From assembly GCF_016767175.1 (NCBI RefSeq), contig NZ_CP068564.1, positions 372,001-436,000 of the forward strand: 64,000 bases of DNA. The letters are read 5' to 3'. Source of the DNA: Keratinibaculum paraultunense (GTDB taxonomy: Bacteria; Bacillota; Clostridia; Tissierellales; Tepidimicrobiaceae). Of this stretch, positions 19,117 through 26,871 are shown one piece after another. Made by a program: the position numbers and the translations under genes. The notes below the pieces were generated by a model, which searched no databases, was not told the DNA's origin, and saw only the letters and a list, made by a program, of their open reading frames with translations. Each line of letters starts with the position of its first letter. Within the stretch, counting starts at the first letter, position 1.

Positions 19117-20229
19117 TTGAAATTAGGATTTATAGTAAACCCCATAGCTGGTATGGGAGGTAAAGTTGGTCTAAAAGGTACTGATGGTGCTGAAGTACTA
19201 AAAAGAGCCATTGAATTAGGAGCCTATCCTGAAGCAGGTATAAAAGCAAAAAAAGCATTAGAAGTCCTTGTTCCTTATAAAGAACAGATTGAAATAATCA
19301 CATCTCCAGGCTCTATGGGAGAAGAGATATCCAAAGAAGTTGGATTTAAGCCCATAGTAATAGGAAAGATTAAAGATACTACAGGACCAAAAGATACGGA
19401 GATGGCAGCAAAAGAGATGATTCACAAGGGAATAGACTTACTCTTATTTGCTGGTGGAGATGGCACTGCAAGAAATATATATAATGCTATTGGGAATAAG
19501 ATTCCAGTTATTGGAATACCTGCAGGAGTAAAAATTCATTCAGGAGTCTATGCTAATCATCCAAGAGCTGCAGGCGAAATAGCCTTGAAATACTTAAAAG
19601 GTGAAGAAATGGACGTAAAAGAAGTTGAAGTAATGGATATTGATGAGGAAGCCTTCCGGGAAGGTATAGTAACAGCAAAACTATATGGCTATATGAAGGT
19701 TCCTTTTGAACCAGATCTAATACAAAACCAAAAATCTGGTGGTATAGAAGGAGAAGAAGCAGCACTAGATGGTATATCTGATAGGATTATAGAAGATATG
19801 GAGGAAGATGTACTTTATATAATTGGCTCAGGTACAACTACTAGGCCTATTATGGAAAAACTTGGGCTTCCCAATACTTTATTAGGCATAGATTTAGTTA
19901 AGAACAAGAAATTAGTAGCTTCAGATGTAAATGAAAAGGAGATACTTCAGTATTTAAAAGATAATAAAGCTAAGATAATAGTTACCGTAATAGGAGGGCA
20001 AGGATATATATTTGGTAGAGGAAATCAACAGATAAGTGCTCAGGTAATTAAGAAAGTAGGCAAAGAGAATGTTATAATAATAGCCACAAAGAAAAAACTA
20101 ATGTCCTTAGGAAGAAGACCTTTGTTGGTAGATACTGGAGATGATGAGGTAAATAAGATGTTTAATGGATATATGAGGGTTAGAACTTCCTATACAGAAG
20201 AAGTGGTTCATATGGTGAAAGGACTCTAG
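19117..20229 (+). CDS. ATP-NAD kinase-family protein
   Basis: A 370-residue member of the NAD kinase superfamily, in the longer group annotated as ATP-NAD kinase-like. It begins KLGFIVNPIAGMGGKVGLKG and has the diagnostic glycine motif LLFAGGDGTARNIYNAIG with the GGDGT core. Further conserved parts are PVIGIPAGVKIHSGVYANHP and VIGGQGYIFGRGNQQIS. The true phosphoryl acceptor is not established for this group. I prefer the TTG at 19117 because AGGAAGGG ends eight bases before it; GTG 19108 would lie within that ribosome site. The gene ends just before the left riboswitch repeat. Confidence 0.85.
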   Translation: MKLGFIVNPIAGMGGKVGLKGTDGAEVLKRAIELGAYPEAGIKAKKALEVLVPYKEQIEIITSPGSMGEEISKEVGFKPIVIGKIKDTTGPKDTEMAAKEMIHKGIDLLLFAGGDGTARNIYNAIGNKIPVIGIPAGVKIHSGVYANHPRAAGEIALKYLKGEEMDVKEVEVMDIDEEAFREGIVTAKLYGYMKVPFEPDLIQNQKSGGIEGEEAALDGISDRIIEDMEEDVLYIIGSGTTTRPIMEKLGLPNTLLGIDLVKNKKLVASDVNEKEILQYLKDNKAKIIVTVIGGQGYIFGRGNQQISAQVIKKVGKENVIIIATKKKLMSLGRRPLLVDTGDDEVNKMFNGYMRVRTSYTEEVVHMVKGL

Positions 20230-20262
20230 GTCAAATAAAAGGGATAGGTAATTTTGTTTGAT

Positions 20263-20291
20263 TTGACAATATTAATGATAAATATTATATT
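20263..20291 (+). promoter_or_regulatory. Promoter of left riboswitch copy, damaged -10
   Basis: TTGACA (20263-20268), a 17-base spacer and TATATT (20286-20291). The right copy has the perfect TATAAT at this point, and one base has been lost here. Confidence 0.8.
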
Positions 20292-20308
20292 GATATAACT
20301 AAATAAAC

Positions 20309-20420
20309 ATCTTCAGGGCGAGGTGCAATTCCTCACCGGCGGTATAGCCCGCGAGCTGGTAAATCCAGTTGACTTGGTGCAATTCCAAGGCCGACAGTGA
20401 AAGTCTGGATGGGAGAAGAT
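20309..20420 (+). promoter_or_regulatory. FMN riboswitch aptamer without expression platform (orphan copy)
   Basis: The RFN element is complete: P1 arms ATCTTC and GAAGAT, AGGGCGAGGTGCAATTCC, ACCGGCGGTA, GCCGACAGT and AGTCTGGATGGGAGAAG. In riboflavin genes this aptamer binds FMN and controls a terminator or ribosome site. Here no terminator hairpin follows, and the next gene is an acetyltransferase starting 34 bases later. Its ribosome site is weak and not obviously paired to the aptamer. The element probably binds FMN but may control nothing. Confidence 0.93.
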
Positions 20421-20454
20421 TATACTTGAACTATGGGAGATAGATTTACTAACC

Positions 20455-20991
20455 ATGTTTATCAATAAAGAGAATAAAAATTGTTTAAAATTAGCAGACA
20501 ACCTTCATTTTATCAAAGAGAGTGAAGAAATAATATTGAGATTTGAACGTTTTTATACTGATAAGCTGCAGGACATCCCTATAGTTGAACTTTCATCTGA
20601 TTATTATAGGGATGTGCAATTACTTCATGATAAAGTTTTTCCTAATACATATTATAGTGGAAACAAAATTATAGAAAGATTGAATGATCATAGAAAGGTA
20701 TTTGTAGATAAAAAAGATAATAAATTAATGGGATATATTTATGTTGAAGTTAATCCAGCATTTGGGGAGGGAAGTATAGAATTTTTTGCTGTAGATGAGT
20801 CACAAAGAGGTAAGGGTATAGGAAACAAATTATTGATTATGGCGTTAAAATGGTTATTTACTTTTGATTCCGTAGATGATATTACCCTTTGTGTTAATTC
20901 AACAAATGAAGAGGCATTGAATTTATATAAGATGGTAGGTTTTAAGCAAGAATATCAGCTTTGCTATTTAACTAAGAACGTTAAAGAATAA
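20455..20991 (+). CDS. GNAT-family acetyltransferase, probably N-terminally truncated
   Basis: A 178-residue protein. Residues about 75-178 form a GNAT domain: the acetyl-CoA loop is DESQRGKGIGNKLLIMALKW, followed by the NEEALNLYKMVGF strand-helix that closes the fold. The N-terminal part (MFINKENKNCLKLADNLHF) reads like the inside of a larger two-domain GNAT rather than a natural start. The reading frame stays open upstream into the riboswitch repeat, whose edge is 20434, and no strong ribosome site precedes ATG 20455. I infer that the duplication cut off the 5' part of this gene. The substrate is unknown. It may be a pseudogene. Confidence 0.65.
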   Translation: MFINKENKNCLKLADNLHFIKESEEIILRFERFYTDKLQDIPIVELSSDYYRDVQLLHDKVFPNTYYSGNKIIERLNDHRKVFVDKKDNKLMGYIYVEVNPAFGEGSIEFFAVDESQRGKGIGNKLLIMALKWLFTFDSVDDITLCVNSTNEEALNLYKMVGFKQEYQLCYLTKNVKE

Positions 20992-21017
20992 TATGGTTAT
21001 ATTATGTTAGGAGATAG

Positions 21018-21539
21018 ATGATAATGAAAAACTATGTTCTTACAATTTTATCAGAGGATTATTCTAAAGAAATCTGTAGTTGGAGATATGAAGGGAATAT
21101 TCATATATAATTTTTCAGACTGGAATACTGTAGTAGAAAACCAGTGGGATCTGTCCATAGAAGAAAAAAGAGAATCAGAATTTATGGCAATAATTTCAAA
21201 CAATGAATTAGTTGCCTATGGTAGTATAAGTTTAAAAGGAGATATAGCATATATAGGAATTGGATTAAAACCATCTTTTTGTGGAAAGGGTTATGGGGAG
21301 ATGTGATGAGCTTATTAATTGAGGAATGCCAAAAGAGGTTTCCTAATAATACAATAGGGCTTGAGGTGAGAAGTTTTAATAAAAGAGCTATTGATTGTTA
21401 TAAAAGTGTTGACTTTGCGGTTAAAGAAAAATATACAAAGAGTACCTTTGATAACTCGATAGAGGAATTTTATTATATGGAATTCTGGGACCATTATGTT
21501 AGGGAAGTGGGGAATTTAGATAAAAAGATTAGGCCGTAA
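21018..21539 (+). pseudogene. GNAT-family acetyltransferase broken by two frameshifts
   Basis: The frame from ATG 21018 (GGAG site at 21010) gives MIMKNYVLTILSEDYSKEIC, then SWRYEG and a stop. From about 21095 the +1 frame continues the same protein (IFIYNFSDWNTVVENQWDLS, then IGIGLKPSFCGKGYG). At about 21295 the original frame resumes (DVMSLLIEECQKRFPNN, LEVRSFNKRAIDCYKSVDF). Joined, the pieces form one GNAT protein of about 160 residues with the acetyl-CoA loop at FCGKGYG. The two shifts compensate each other, but about 65 codons between them are out of frame with the start. No active product is expected. Confidence 0.85.
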
Positions 21540-21581
21540 ATCTAATATGATATATAAAGATAGGAAAGGGTGATTTGGTTT

Positions 21582-21932
21582 ATGAATTATGAGGTAATTG
21601 AGGTACATAGGAGCAATTATCCAAATCCAATTACAATCAGAAAAGGTACGAAACTAAAATTAGGAAATAAATATAGTGGGACAGAAAATTGGGATAACTG
21701 GAGATACTGCTACACTTTGGATAATGGAGCTGAAGGATGGGTCCCAGAACAATTACTTATTGTTGAAAATGAGTATGGAGTAATACTTGAAGATTATACT
21801 GCAAAGGAATTAAATGTTGAAAAGGGTGAAATTATCAAAGGAATGAGAGAACTTAATGGATGGTTGTGGTGTATCAAAATTATAGATAGAGATGAAGGAT
21901 GGTTGCCAAAGGATAAATTAAGAATTATATGA
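21582..21932 (+). CDS. Small protein with two SH3-like domains
   Basis: A 116-residue protein with two repeats of a bacterial SH3 (variant SH3) pattern. The first runs NPITIRKGTKLKLGNKYSG to NGAEGWVPEQLL, and the second LEDYTAKELNVEKGEIIKG to DEGWLPKDKL. Each ends in the GWVP or GWLP motif. There is no signal peptide, so it is probably cytoplasmic. Such small proteins often stand next to acetyltransferase genes in Firmicutes, and their role is unknown. I use ATG 21582; GTG 21570 would lie against the GGAAAGG ribosome site. It is the only clearly intact gene in the decaying stretch. Confidence 0.75.
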   Translation: MNYEVIEVHRSNYPNPITIRKGTKLKLGNKYSGTENWDNWRYCYTLDNGAEGWVPEQLLIVENEYGVILEDYTAKELNVEKGEIIKGMRELNGWLWCIKIIDRDEGWLPKDKLRII

Positions 21933-21938
21933 TAAAAT

Positions 21939-22449
21939 TTGGAATTTTATTTGAATTTTCAAATTAATCAACTTCCTGAAATGCGTATTATAGGAAAGGT
22001 TGTATATCCAAATATGGATATGAAAGAAAATCTAATTCCTGAGTTTGGGGACAAGTGTTTTGAAGACGGTACCTTTACTAAGTTAGAAGGGTTAAAGGAA
22101 TATCATATTGATAGTTCTTATGTTGGGTGGATGAGTGATTGGGAAATTTATGTATATTTGCGTTATGATTATGAAACCAAACACTCCCGTACCAGAAGGA
22201 TTTATCCATAGGGATGTTCCTACTTCTACAGTAGCCATAGGATGGATTCAAGGATTAGAAAAGGATATCTATTTAGTTTCTCATGAATTAACACAGAAAG
22301 AAATGGGAAAACGAGGATATAAGTTTGATGAAAAGGGTTCGCGGTGTATGGAGCTATATAACTGTCCACGATTTACAATACCGATGGACAATGGAGAAAT
22401 AATTTTAGATTATTATTTACCATGTGAGTTAGTGAAGAAAGAAATTTAA
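21939..22449 (+). pseudogene. Effector-binding-domain (GyrI/AraC C-terminal-like) gene remnant
   Basis: Two overlapping frames give the halves of one domain. The first (from 21939) reads NQLPEMRIIGKVVYPNMDMK to VGWMSDWE. The second (to 22449) reads MYICVMIMKPNTPVPEGF to IILDYYLPCELVKKEI. The start pattern LPEMRIIGK and the end pattern LDYYLP are typical of GyrI-like effector-binding domains, which occur alone or behind an AraC or MerR DNA-binding part. No helix-turn-helix part, start codon or ribosome site is present. The frame shifts between about 22140 and 22185. I read it as the rear of a former regulator. Confidence 0.65.
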
Positions 22450-22541
22450 TTAAATTCTAATTTTGAAAGAATAAGTATAAATATAATAGGATAAGTAATT
22501 ATAAAAAATGTTATCAATAATTTTTAGAAAGGAACCAAATC

Positions 22542-23200
22542 ATGGGATCTAGATTGATGCATTATTGCATATCTACAATACTGAAACAAAACTTGAAATA
22601 AATGATAATCAGTTTTTATTAGGTGGGCTTGCTCCAGATGTACATAAAAGTAAAAGTAGATTAAAGGAAATATCACATTTTACGATGAAAGACAATTCTG
22701 GTATAGGATATGTGGACTATGAAGCTTTTTATACTAAATATTTGACTAAAAATAAGACGCCGTTTCATCTGGGATACTATTTTCATCTAATATCTGATTA
22801 TATTTGGTTGGAGGGAATATACTATAAAAAAATCAAATGGTTACCTAAAGATATAAAAATTGAAGCCAAAAGAATGTATTATATAGATTTTTGGAGATTG
22901 AATTGGAAATTAATTGATTACTACTCCTTGGAATTAATCTCCTTGGAGAAACAACCAATTGACATTGATGAGATTGATGAAATGCTCCTAGATGAATTAA
23001 TTAGAGATTTGGAGACAGATTTTAATATGGTTGACTCTACTAAGGGAGAGTCCTTGAAAATATTAGAGCTTGAAGAAGCTATAGGAACTATTGAAAAAAC
23101 GGTAATAAGTTGTATAGCAAATTTTAAGAAAGTGCATGGCAAGGGGATGTTTTGCTTGCCACCAACCTCTGAAATAAAAGGGATAGCCCCTAAGGTTTGA
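22542..23200 (+). pseudogene. Zinc-dependent phospholipase C-like hydrolase, frameshifted near its start
   Basis: ATG 22542 follows AGAAAGGAACC and begins MGSRLMHYCISTILKQNLK before an early stop. The rest continues in another frame as TETKLEINDNQFLLGGLAPD to the stop at 23200, so a base was lost or gained near 22580-22600. The long frame has VHKSKSRLKEISHF and TPFHLGYYFHLISDYIWLE, as in short hydrolases annotated as zinc-dependent phospholipase C-like. I hold the family name loosely. About 210 residues remain in frame after the shift, but the conserved N-terminus is cut off from them. A terminator follows at 23294. Confidence 0.7.
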
Positions 23201-23293
23201 AGGGTACCCTTCGTATTGTTCAATCTGATAAAATTGTTAATAGTTTCCAGCAAATTGGGTAATGAATTTATATTGAATTTAATAATTAAGTTT

Positions 23294-23325
23294 AAATAAA
23301 CTCCGAAATATTTCGGAGTTTATTT
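23294..23325 (+). terminator. Palindromic terminator after the decaying gene group
   Basis: A perfect 32-bp palindrome centred on 23309/23310 with the core CTCCGAAATATTTCGGAG. The right arm is T-rich. In the 300-bp gap 23201-23500 I otherwise see only AT-rich DNA with a TATAAT at 23475-23480 before the next gene. Confidence 0.75.
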
Positions 23326-23500
23326 ATTTAGAAAAAAACCGTCTACATAAGAAGTATTAAAAACAGAAATTCATTTATAGAATAAGTTAATAAAAAGTTA
23401 GTACCCTATTATTAAATTCTATTTTACATTATAAATAATGGAAGTTATACTTATTATGGTTATAAAATAAGTTTTATAATATATAAGGAGGAGAATATTT

Positions 23501-24670
23501 ATGAGCAGAGGTATTAAAAAGTTTATTTGCTTATTTTTATGTACTATTTTAGTCGGGTTAATAGTATGTGGATGTAGCAATGATACTAAGAAAACTTCTA
23601 AAGATGGAATAAAAGAGGAAAATGCAGAAAATGTAGAAAACGGAGAAATTCCAGAAATAAGTATATCTTGGGGTACTGCTTTACATGTGGTAATTCTTGA
23701 AGCACCAAGAAATAGAGTAGATGAATTTAAAGACAAAGGTATATATTTAAACCCATTATCTGAAGACAAATTTGAACTTATAGAGGATGGGAAAAAATTA
23801 GCTGTTTTAAGTTATATGCCAAATAAAGGAGCTTCAGAAGTAGCTACCCTTATGGGGCAAGGCCATTTAGATTCTGCTATATGTTCAAATACTGGGATGC
23901 TCACTGCAATAGATAGTGGGACTGATATAAAGATTTTATGTCCTGTTCACACACGTGGGATGGGATTAGTTTTTCCACCAGACAAAGATTTAAATAGTTG
24001 GGAAGACATAAAAGAATACATATTAAATTCAGAAGTTCCTGTAAAGTTTGGATATCATTCACCAGTGAGTGCACCTAGATTAGTTTTAGAATCAGTTCTT
24101 AAAGAAGAGGGATTAAAGGTAACTGAAGATCCTAATGATTTTGAAGCAGATGTTCTTTTGGTAGATTTAAAAGGAACTAATAATTTAATTCCATCATTGG
24201 CAAGTAAACAAGTAGATGCTTGGGTAGGGCCATCTGTATTTCCAGAGACTGCAGAATATAAAGGGTTAGGAAAATTAGTACTTAGATTAGAAGATTTTCC
24301 TCCTAAAGGAAAGTGGGACAATTTCCCTTGTTGTGTATTTTCAGCTAGAGAAGAGGTATTAAATAAATATCCAGAGGTATTTAAAGCATTGGTTCGTTTA
24401 ATAGATGAATCTTGTAAATATTGTATGGAAAATAAAGACGATGCATCAGAAATAATATCAGAATATATTGGCGTAGAAAAAGAAATTGTTAGCAATACTA
24501 CTATAAACTATACTACTGAACCTACTGATGAATGGTTAGAGGGGATTAAGATTTATGTAGATGTATTAAATAAAACTAATAAGTTTAATGGTAGGTTAAA
24601 GGGTAAACCTTTTGATGAAGTAGTTAAACAAGCATTTGATTTTTCATATGTTGAAGAAATAAAGAAGTAA
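23501..24670 (+). CDS. ABC transporter substrate-binding lipoprotein (NitT/TauT type)
   Basis: A 389-residue binding protein. A basic start and hydrophobic stretch lead to the lipobox VCGC (about residues 22-25), so it should be a lipoprotein on the outer face of the membrane. The mature part has family traits of NMT1/SsuA-like proteins: LMGQGHLDSAICSNTGMLTA, a FGYHSPVSAPRLVLESVL segment and KQVDAWVGPSVFPETA. Substrates of this class include nitrate, sulfonates, taurine and pyrimidine vitamin precursors; this one cannot be named. The start ATG 23501 has AAGGAGGAG. A hairpin after it probably lowers read-through to the permease. Confidence 0.87.
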   Translation: MSRGIKKFICLFLCTILVGLIVCGCSNDTKKTSKDGIKEENAENVENGEIPEISISWGTALHVVILEAPRNRVDEFKDKGIYLNPLSEDKFELIEDGKKLAVLSYMPNKGASEVATLMGQGHLDSAICSNTGMLTAIDSGTDIKILCPVHTRGMGLVFPPDKDLNSWEDIKEYILNSEVPVKFGYHSPVSAPRLVLESVLKEEGLKVTEDPNDFEADVLLVDLKGTNNLIPSLASKQVDAWVGPSVFPETAEYKGLGKLVLRLEDFPPKGKWDNFPCCVFSAREEVLNKYPEVFKALVRLIDESCKYCMENKDDASEIISEYIGVEKEIVSNTTINYTTEPTDEWLEGIKIYVDVLNKTNKFNGRLKGKPFDEVVKQAFDFSYVEEIKK

Positions 24671-24680
24671 AATAGTAAAT

Positions 24681-24711
24681 AAAAAATTTTCCACTGAGTG
24701 GGAAATTTTTT
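24681..24711 (+). terminator. Leaky intercistronic terminator inside the ABC operon
   Basis: The arms AAAAAATTTTCCACT (24681-24695) and AGTGGGAAATTTTTT (24697-24711) pair apart from one G-T wobble, with a T-run at the end. The hairpin lies between the binding-protein and permease genes, which fits excess expression of the binding protein. Confidence 0.75.
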
Positions 24712-24727
24712 ATAGGGAGTGAAGTTT

Positions 24728-25630
24728 ATGAATGAAGGTATAGAAAACGTTAAGAATATACAAAAAAAGAGAGAGAATAGACAAATAGTTAATTCTATGA
24801 ATGAAAAATTAAAGAGAGTATTTATTAGTATAATAGTGCCTATATTATTTTTATGTATATGGACTATTGCTGCAAAAAAAATAGATAATCCTATTATATT
24901 GCCTCATATTAGTCAAGTTTTAGACAATTTTAGACATGCTACTAATGATTTTATAGGATTAGGCTCAATTCCTAAAAACATATTGGTAAGCCTTGTAAGG
25001 GTTTTATTAGGATATGTTATTGGTGTTATTATTGCTTTACCATTAGGAATATTAATGGGATATAAAGAAAATATAAGCTTGCTTTTTAGCACTTTTATAA
25101 ATATATTCAGACCAGTACCTGCATTAGGTTGGGTTCCATTGATATTGGCTTGGTTTGGAGTTGCAAGCCTTGCTACACTTTTTAAAATCCCATATGGTCC
25201 CAAACAAGTATTTTTTGATAATTTTAAATTTGCTATGATATTCATTATAGGAATAGGCACATTTTTCCCTGTAGTATCAGGTGCTGCTTTTGGTGTAAAA
25301 AATGTACCTAATACATTAATCGAATCTGCAAAAGTTTTAGGAGCTAGCAATAAGGATATTTTTTTTAAGATACTTTTACCAGGGGCAGGCCCAAATATTG
25401 TAAACGGATTAAGAGGTGGATTGGGTAGTGCTTGGGGTTGCTTAGTAGCTGCAGAGATGTTACCAGGAAGTTTGTCAGGAGTTGGATATATGATAACCCA
25501 TGCTTATGAATTAGCTAGGACAGATTTAGTTATAACAGGGATTATATGTATTGGATTAGTGGGAGCTTTGTTAGATTATATATTTATTTTAGTGGAAAGA
25601 AAACATTTTGTATGGGTGAGTAGGAGATGA
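24728..25630 (+). CDS. ABC transporter permease (NitT/TauT type)
   Basis: The membrane part of the importer, 300 residues and about six helices. The cytoplasmic EAA loop is visible as ESAKVLGASNKDIFFKILLP followed by GAGPNIVNGLRGGLGSAWG. The protein has a basic, soluble N-terminal extension of about 35 residues. A segment around FKIPYGPKQVFFDNFKF (about residues 155-171) is longer than I expect between helices in SsuC-type permeases. I place the start at ATG 24728 behind GGGAG; GTG 24719 overlaps that site. The stop overlaps the ATPase gene start by four bases, so the two are translationally coupled. Confidence 0.88.
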   Translation: MNEGIENVKNIQKKRENRQIVNSMNEKLKRVFISIIVPILFLCIWTIAAKKIDNPIILPHISQVLDNFRHATNDFIGLGSIPKNILVSLVRVLLGYVIGVIIALPLGILMGYKENISLLFSTFINIFRPVPALGWVPLILAWFGVASLATLFKIPYGPKQVFFDNFKFAMIFIIGIGTFFPVVSGAAFGVKNVPNTLIESAKVLGASNKDIFFKILLPGAGPNIVNGLRGGLGSAWGCLVAAEMLPGSLSGVGYMITHAYELARTDLVITGIICIGLVGALLDYIFILVERKHFVWVSRR

Positions 25631-26379
25631 ATAGTATAATAAAGATACAGAATCTTAGTAAGAGATTTAATTCCAAAGAAAATATTACTGTGGATGCATT
25701 GAAAAATATAAATTTAGATGTAGAAGAAAATGATTTTATTTGTATTGTTGGACCATCAGGATGTGGAAAATCTACTTTACTTCGTATAATAGCAGGACTT
25801 GAAGATGCAACAGAGGGGAAGATAAATTATAAAGGTAAAGAATTATTAGAACCTACAAGTGAGATTGGGATGGTATTTCAAAACTATTCTCTTCTTCCAT
25901 GGCGTACAGTAATCGATAATATATCTTTAGGTTTAGAATTTAAAAGGGAAGATAAAAGGACCAGATTAGAAGTAGCTTCTAAATACTTGGAACTTATTAA
26001 TATGCAGAAGTTTGCAAATGCATATCCATATGAGCTTTCAGGGGGAATGCAACAGAGGGTTGCCATAGCTAGAGCATTAGCAAATGATCCACAAGTTTTA
26101 TTGATGGACGAGCCATTTGGGGCTCTTGATGCTCATACTCGTATAATTTTACAAAAGGAATTATTGAGAATATGGGAACAAAACAAGAAGACTGTTCTTT
26201 TTGTGACACATAGTGTTGATGAAGCTGTATATTTGTCAGATAAAATAGTTATTATGTCTAGTAATCCAGGTGAAATAAAGGAAATAGTAAATATTGATAT
26301 GGAAAGGCCAAGAGATAGAGGAGATATTGAATACGCTACTATAACTAGTCGAATTTTAAAAATGTTAGAAAGTAATTAA
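25627..26379 (+). CDS. ABC transporter ATP-binding protein (SsuB/TauB-like)
   Basis: The 250-residue ATPase of the importer. Motifs: Walker A GPSGCGKST, Q-loop in VFQNYSLLPW, signature LSGGMQQRVAIARAL, Walker B VLLMDEPFGALDAHT, and the switch His in FVTHSVDEAVYLSD. The early FQNYSLLPWRTV and late DEAVYLSDKIVIMSSNPGEI are typical of the nitrate/sulfonate/taurine group. It starts within the permease stop (ATGA overlap). It is the last intact gene before the right riboswitch copy. Confidence 0.95.
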   Translation: MNSIIKIQNLSKRFNSKENITVDALKNINLDVEENDFICIVGPSGCGKSTLLRIIAGLEDATEGKINYKGKELLEPTSEIGMVFQNYSLLPWRTVIDNISLGLEFKREDKRTRLEVASKYLELINMQKFANAYPYELSGGMQQRVAIARALANDPQVLLMDEPFGALDAHTRIILQKELLRIWEQNKKTVLFVTHSVDEAVYLSDKIVIMSSNPGEIKEIVNIDMERPRDRGDIEYATITSRILKMLESN

Positions 26380-26607
26380 TATAACAATAATACAAAAACA
26401 AACATCTCAGTCTTAAAGAGTAAATATTTTTCGGGCTAATTTTCCCAAAAGTTTAGTAATAAATGGTATAATAAAGGTAGCAAACATATTGATATTACTA
26501 CATTATCAATATATCAATAAAATAATGGAGAAAAGATATTATTTGCTGGAAGAAGTAGATGGAAAATTGAAAGTGAAGGCTTTAAAGCTGGATTTTTATT
26601 TGTCAAG
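26380..26607 (+). other. Gap before right riboswitch copy with a cut-off short frame
   Basis: I see no complete gene here. A frame starting at ATG 26525 (MEKRYYLLEEVDGKLKVKAL) runs to a TGA at 26609-26611, which is already inside the duplicated block (starts 26608). It has no ribosome site and I do not recognise it. It may be the beginning of a gene cut by the rearrangement, or chance. The sequence GGTATAATAAAGG near 26465 looks like a -10 element. Confidence 0.4.
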
Positions 26608-26636
26608 TTGACAATATTAATGATAAATATTATAAT
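26608..26636 (+). promoter_or_regulatory. Consensus sigma-A promoter of ribU
   Basis: TTGACA (26608-26613), a 17-base spacer and TATAAT (26631-26636): a perfect sigma-A promoter. The start point would be near 26643, just before the aptamer. Confidence 0.93.
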
Positions 26637-26780
26637 TGATATAACTAAATAAACATCTTCAGGGCGAGGTGCAATTCCTCACCGGCGGTATAGCCCGCGA
26701 GCTGGTAAATCCAGTTGACTTGGTGAAATTCCAAGGCCGACAGTGAAAGTCTGGATGGGAGAAGATTATACTTGAACTAT
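26608..26780 (+). repeat. Right copy of duplicated FMN riboswitch unit
   Basis: These 173 bp match 20263-20434 with one indel and one substitution. This copy keeps the consensus -10 (TATAAT) and GGTGAAATTCC, and it is followed by the terminator and ribU. It therefore looks like the original. Confidence 0.95.
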
Positions 26781-26833
26781 TAAATGTGTTTGTCACGCCC
26801 CGAAGATTTTCCTCGGGGCTTGTTCATTTTTTA
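26655..26833 (+). promoter_or_regulatory. FMN riboswitch controlling ribU
   Basis: A complete RFN aptamer (26655-26766) with P1 arms ATCTTC and GAAGAT and all conserved blocks (AGGGCGAGGTGCAATTCC, ACCGGCGGTA, GCCGACAGT, GTCTGGATGGGAGAAG). It is followed by the terminator hairpin at 26797-26819. FMN binding should favour the terminator and stop transcription of the riboflavin transporter gene. Confidence 0.97.
26797..26833 (+). terminator. FMN-responsive terminator before ribU
   Basis: The stem GCCCCGA (26797-26803) with TCGGGGC (26813-26819) is followed by a T-rich tail. It is the only notably GC-rich hairpin in this part of the window and is missing after the left aptamer copy. Confidence 0.92.
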
Positions 26834-26871
26834 AAATATCCCTGAAGAAATAATTACTTGGAGGGATTTTT

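Larger units (their letters stand above)
20263..20434 (+). repeat. Left copy of duplicated FMN riboswitch unit
   Basis: These 172 bp match 26608-26780 with two differences: one missing A in the -10 element (20286-20291) and a C at 20380 where the other copy has A (26726). The match begins exactly at TTGACA and ends at ACTTGAACTAT, so promoter and aptamer were copied but not the terminator or ribU. The copies are in direct orientation about 6.35 kb apart. By comparison with the right copy this looks like the derived copy. Confidence 0.95.
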
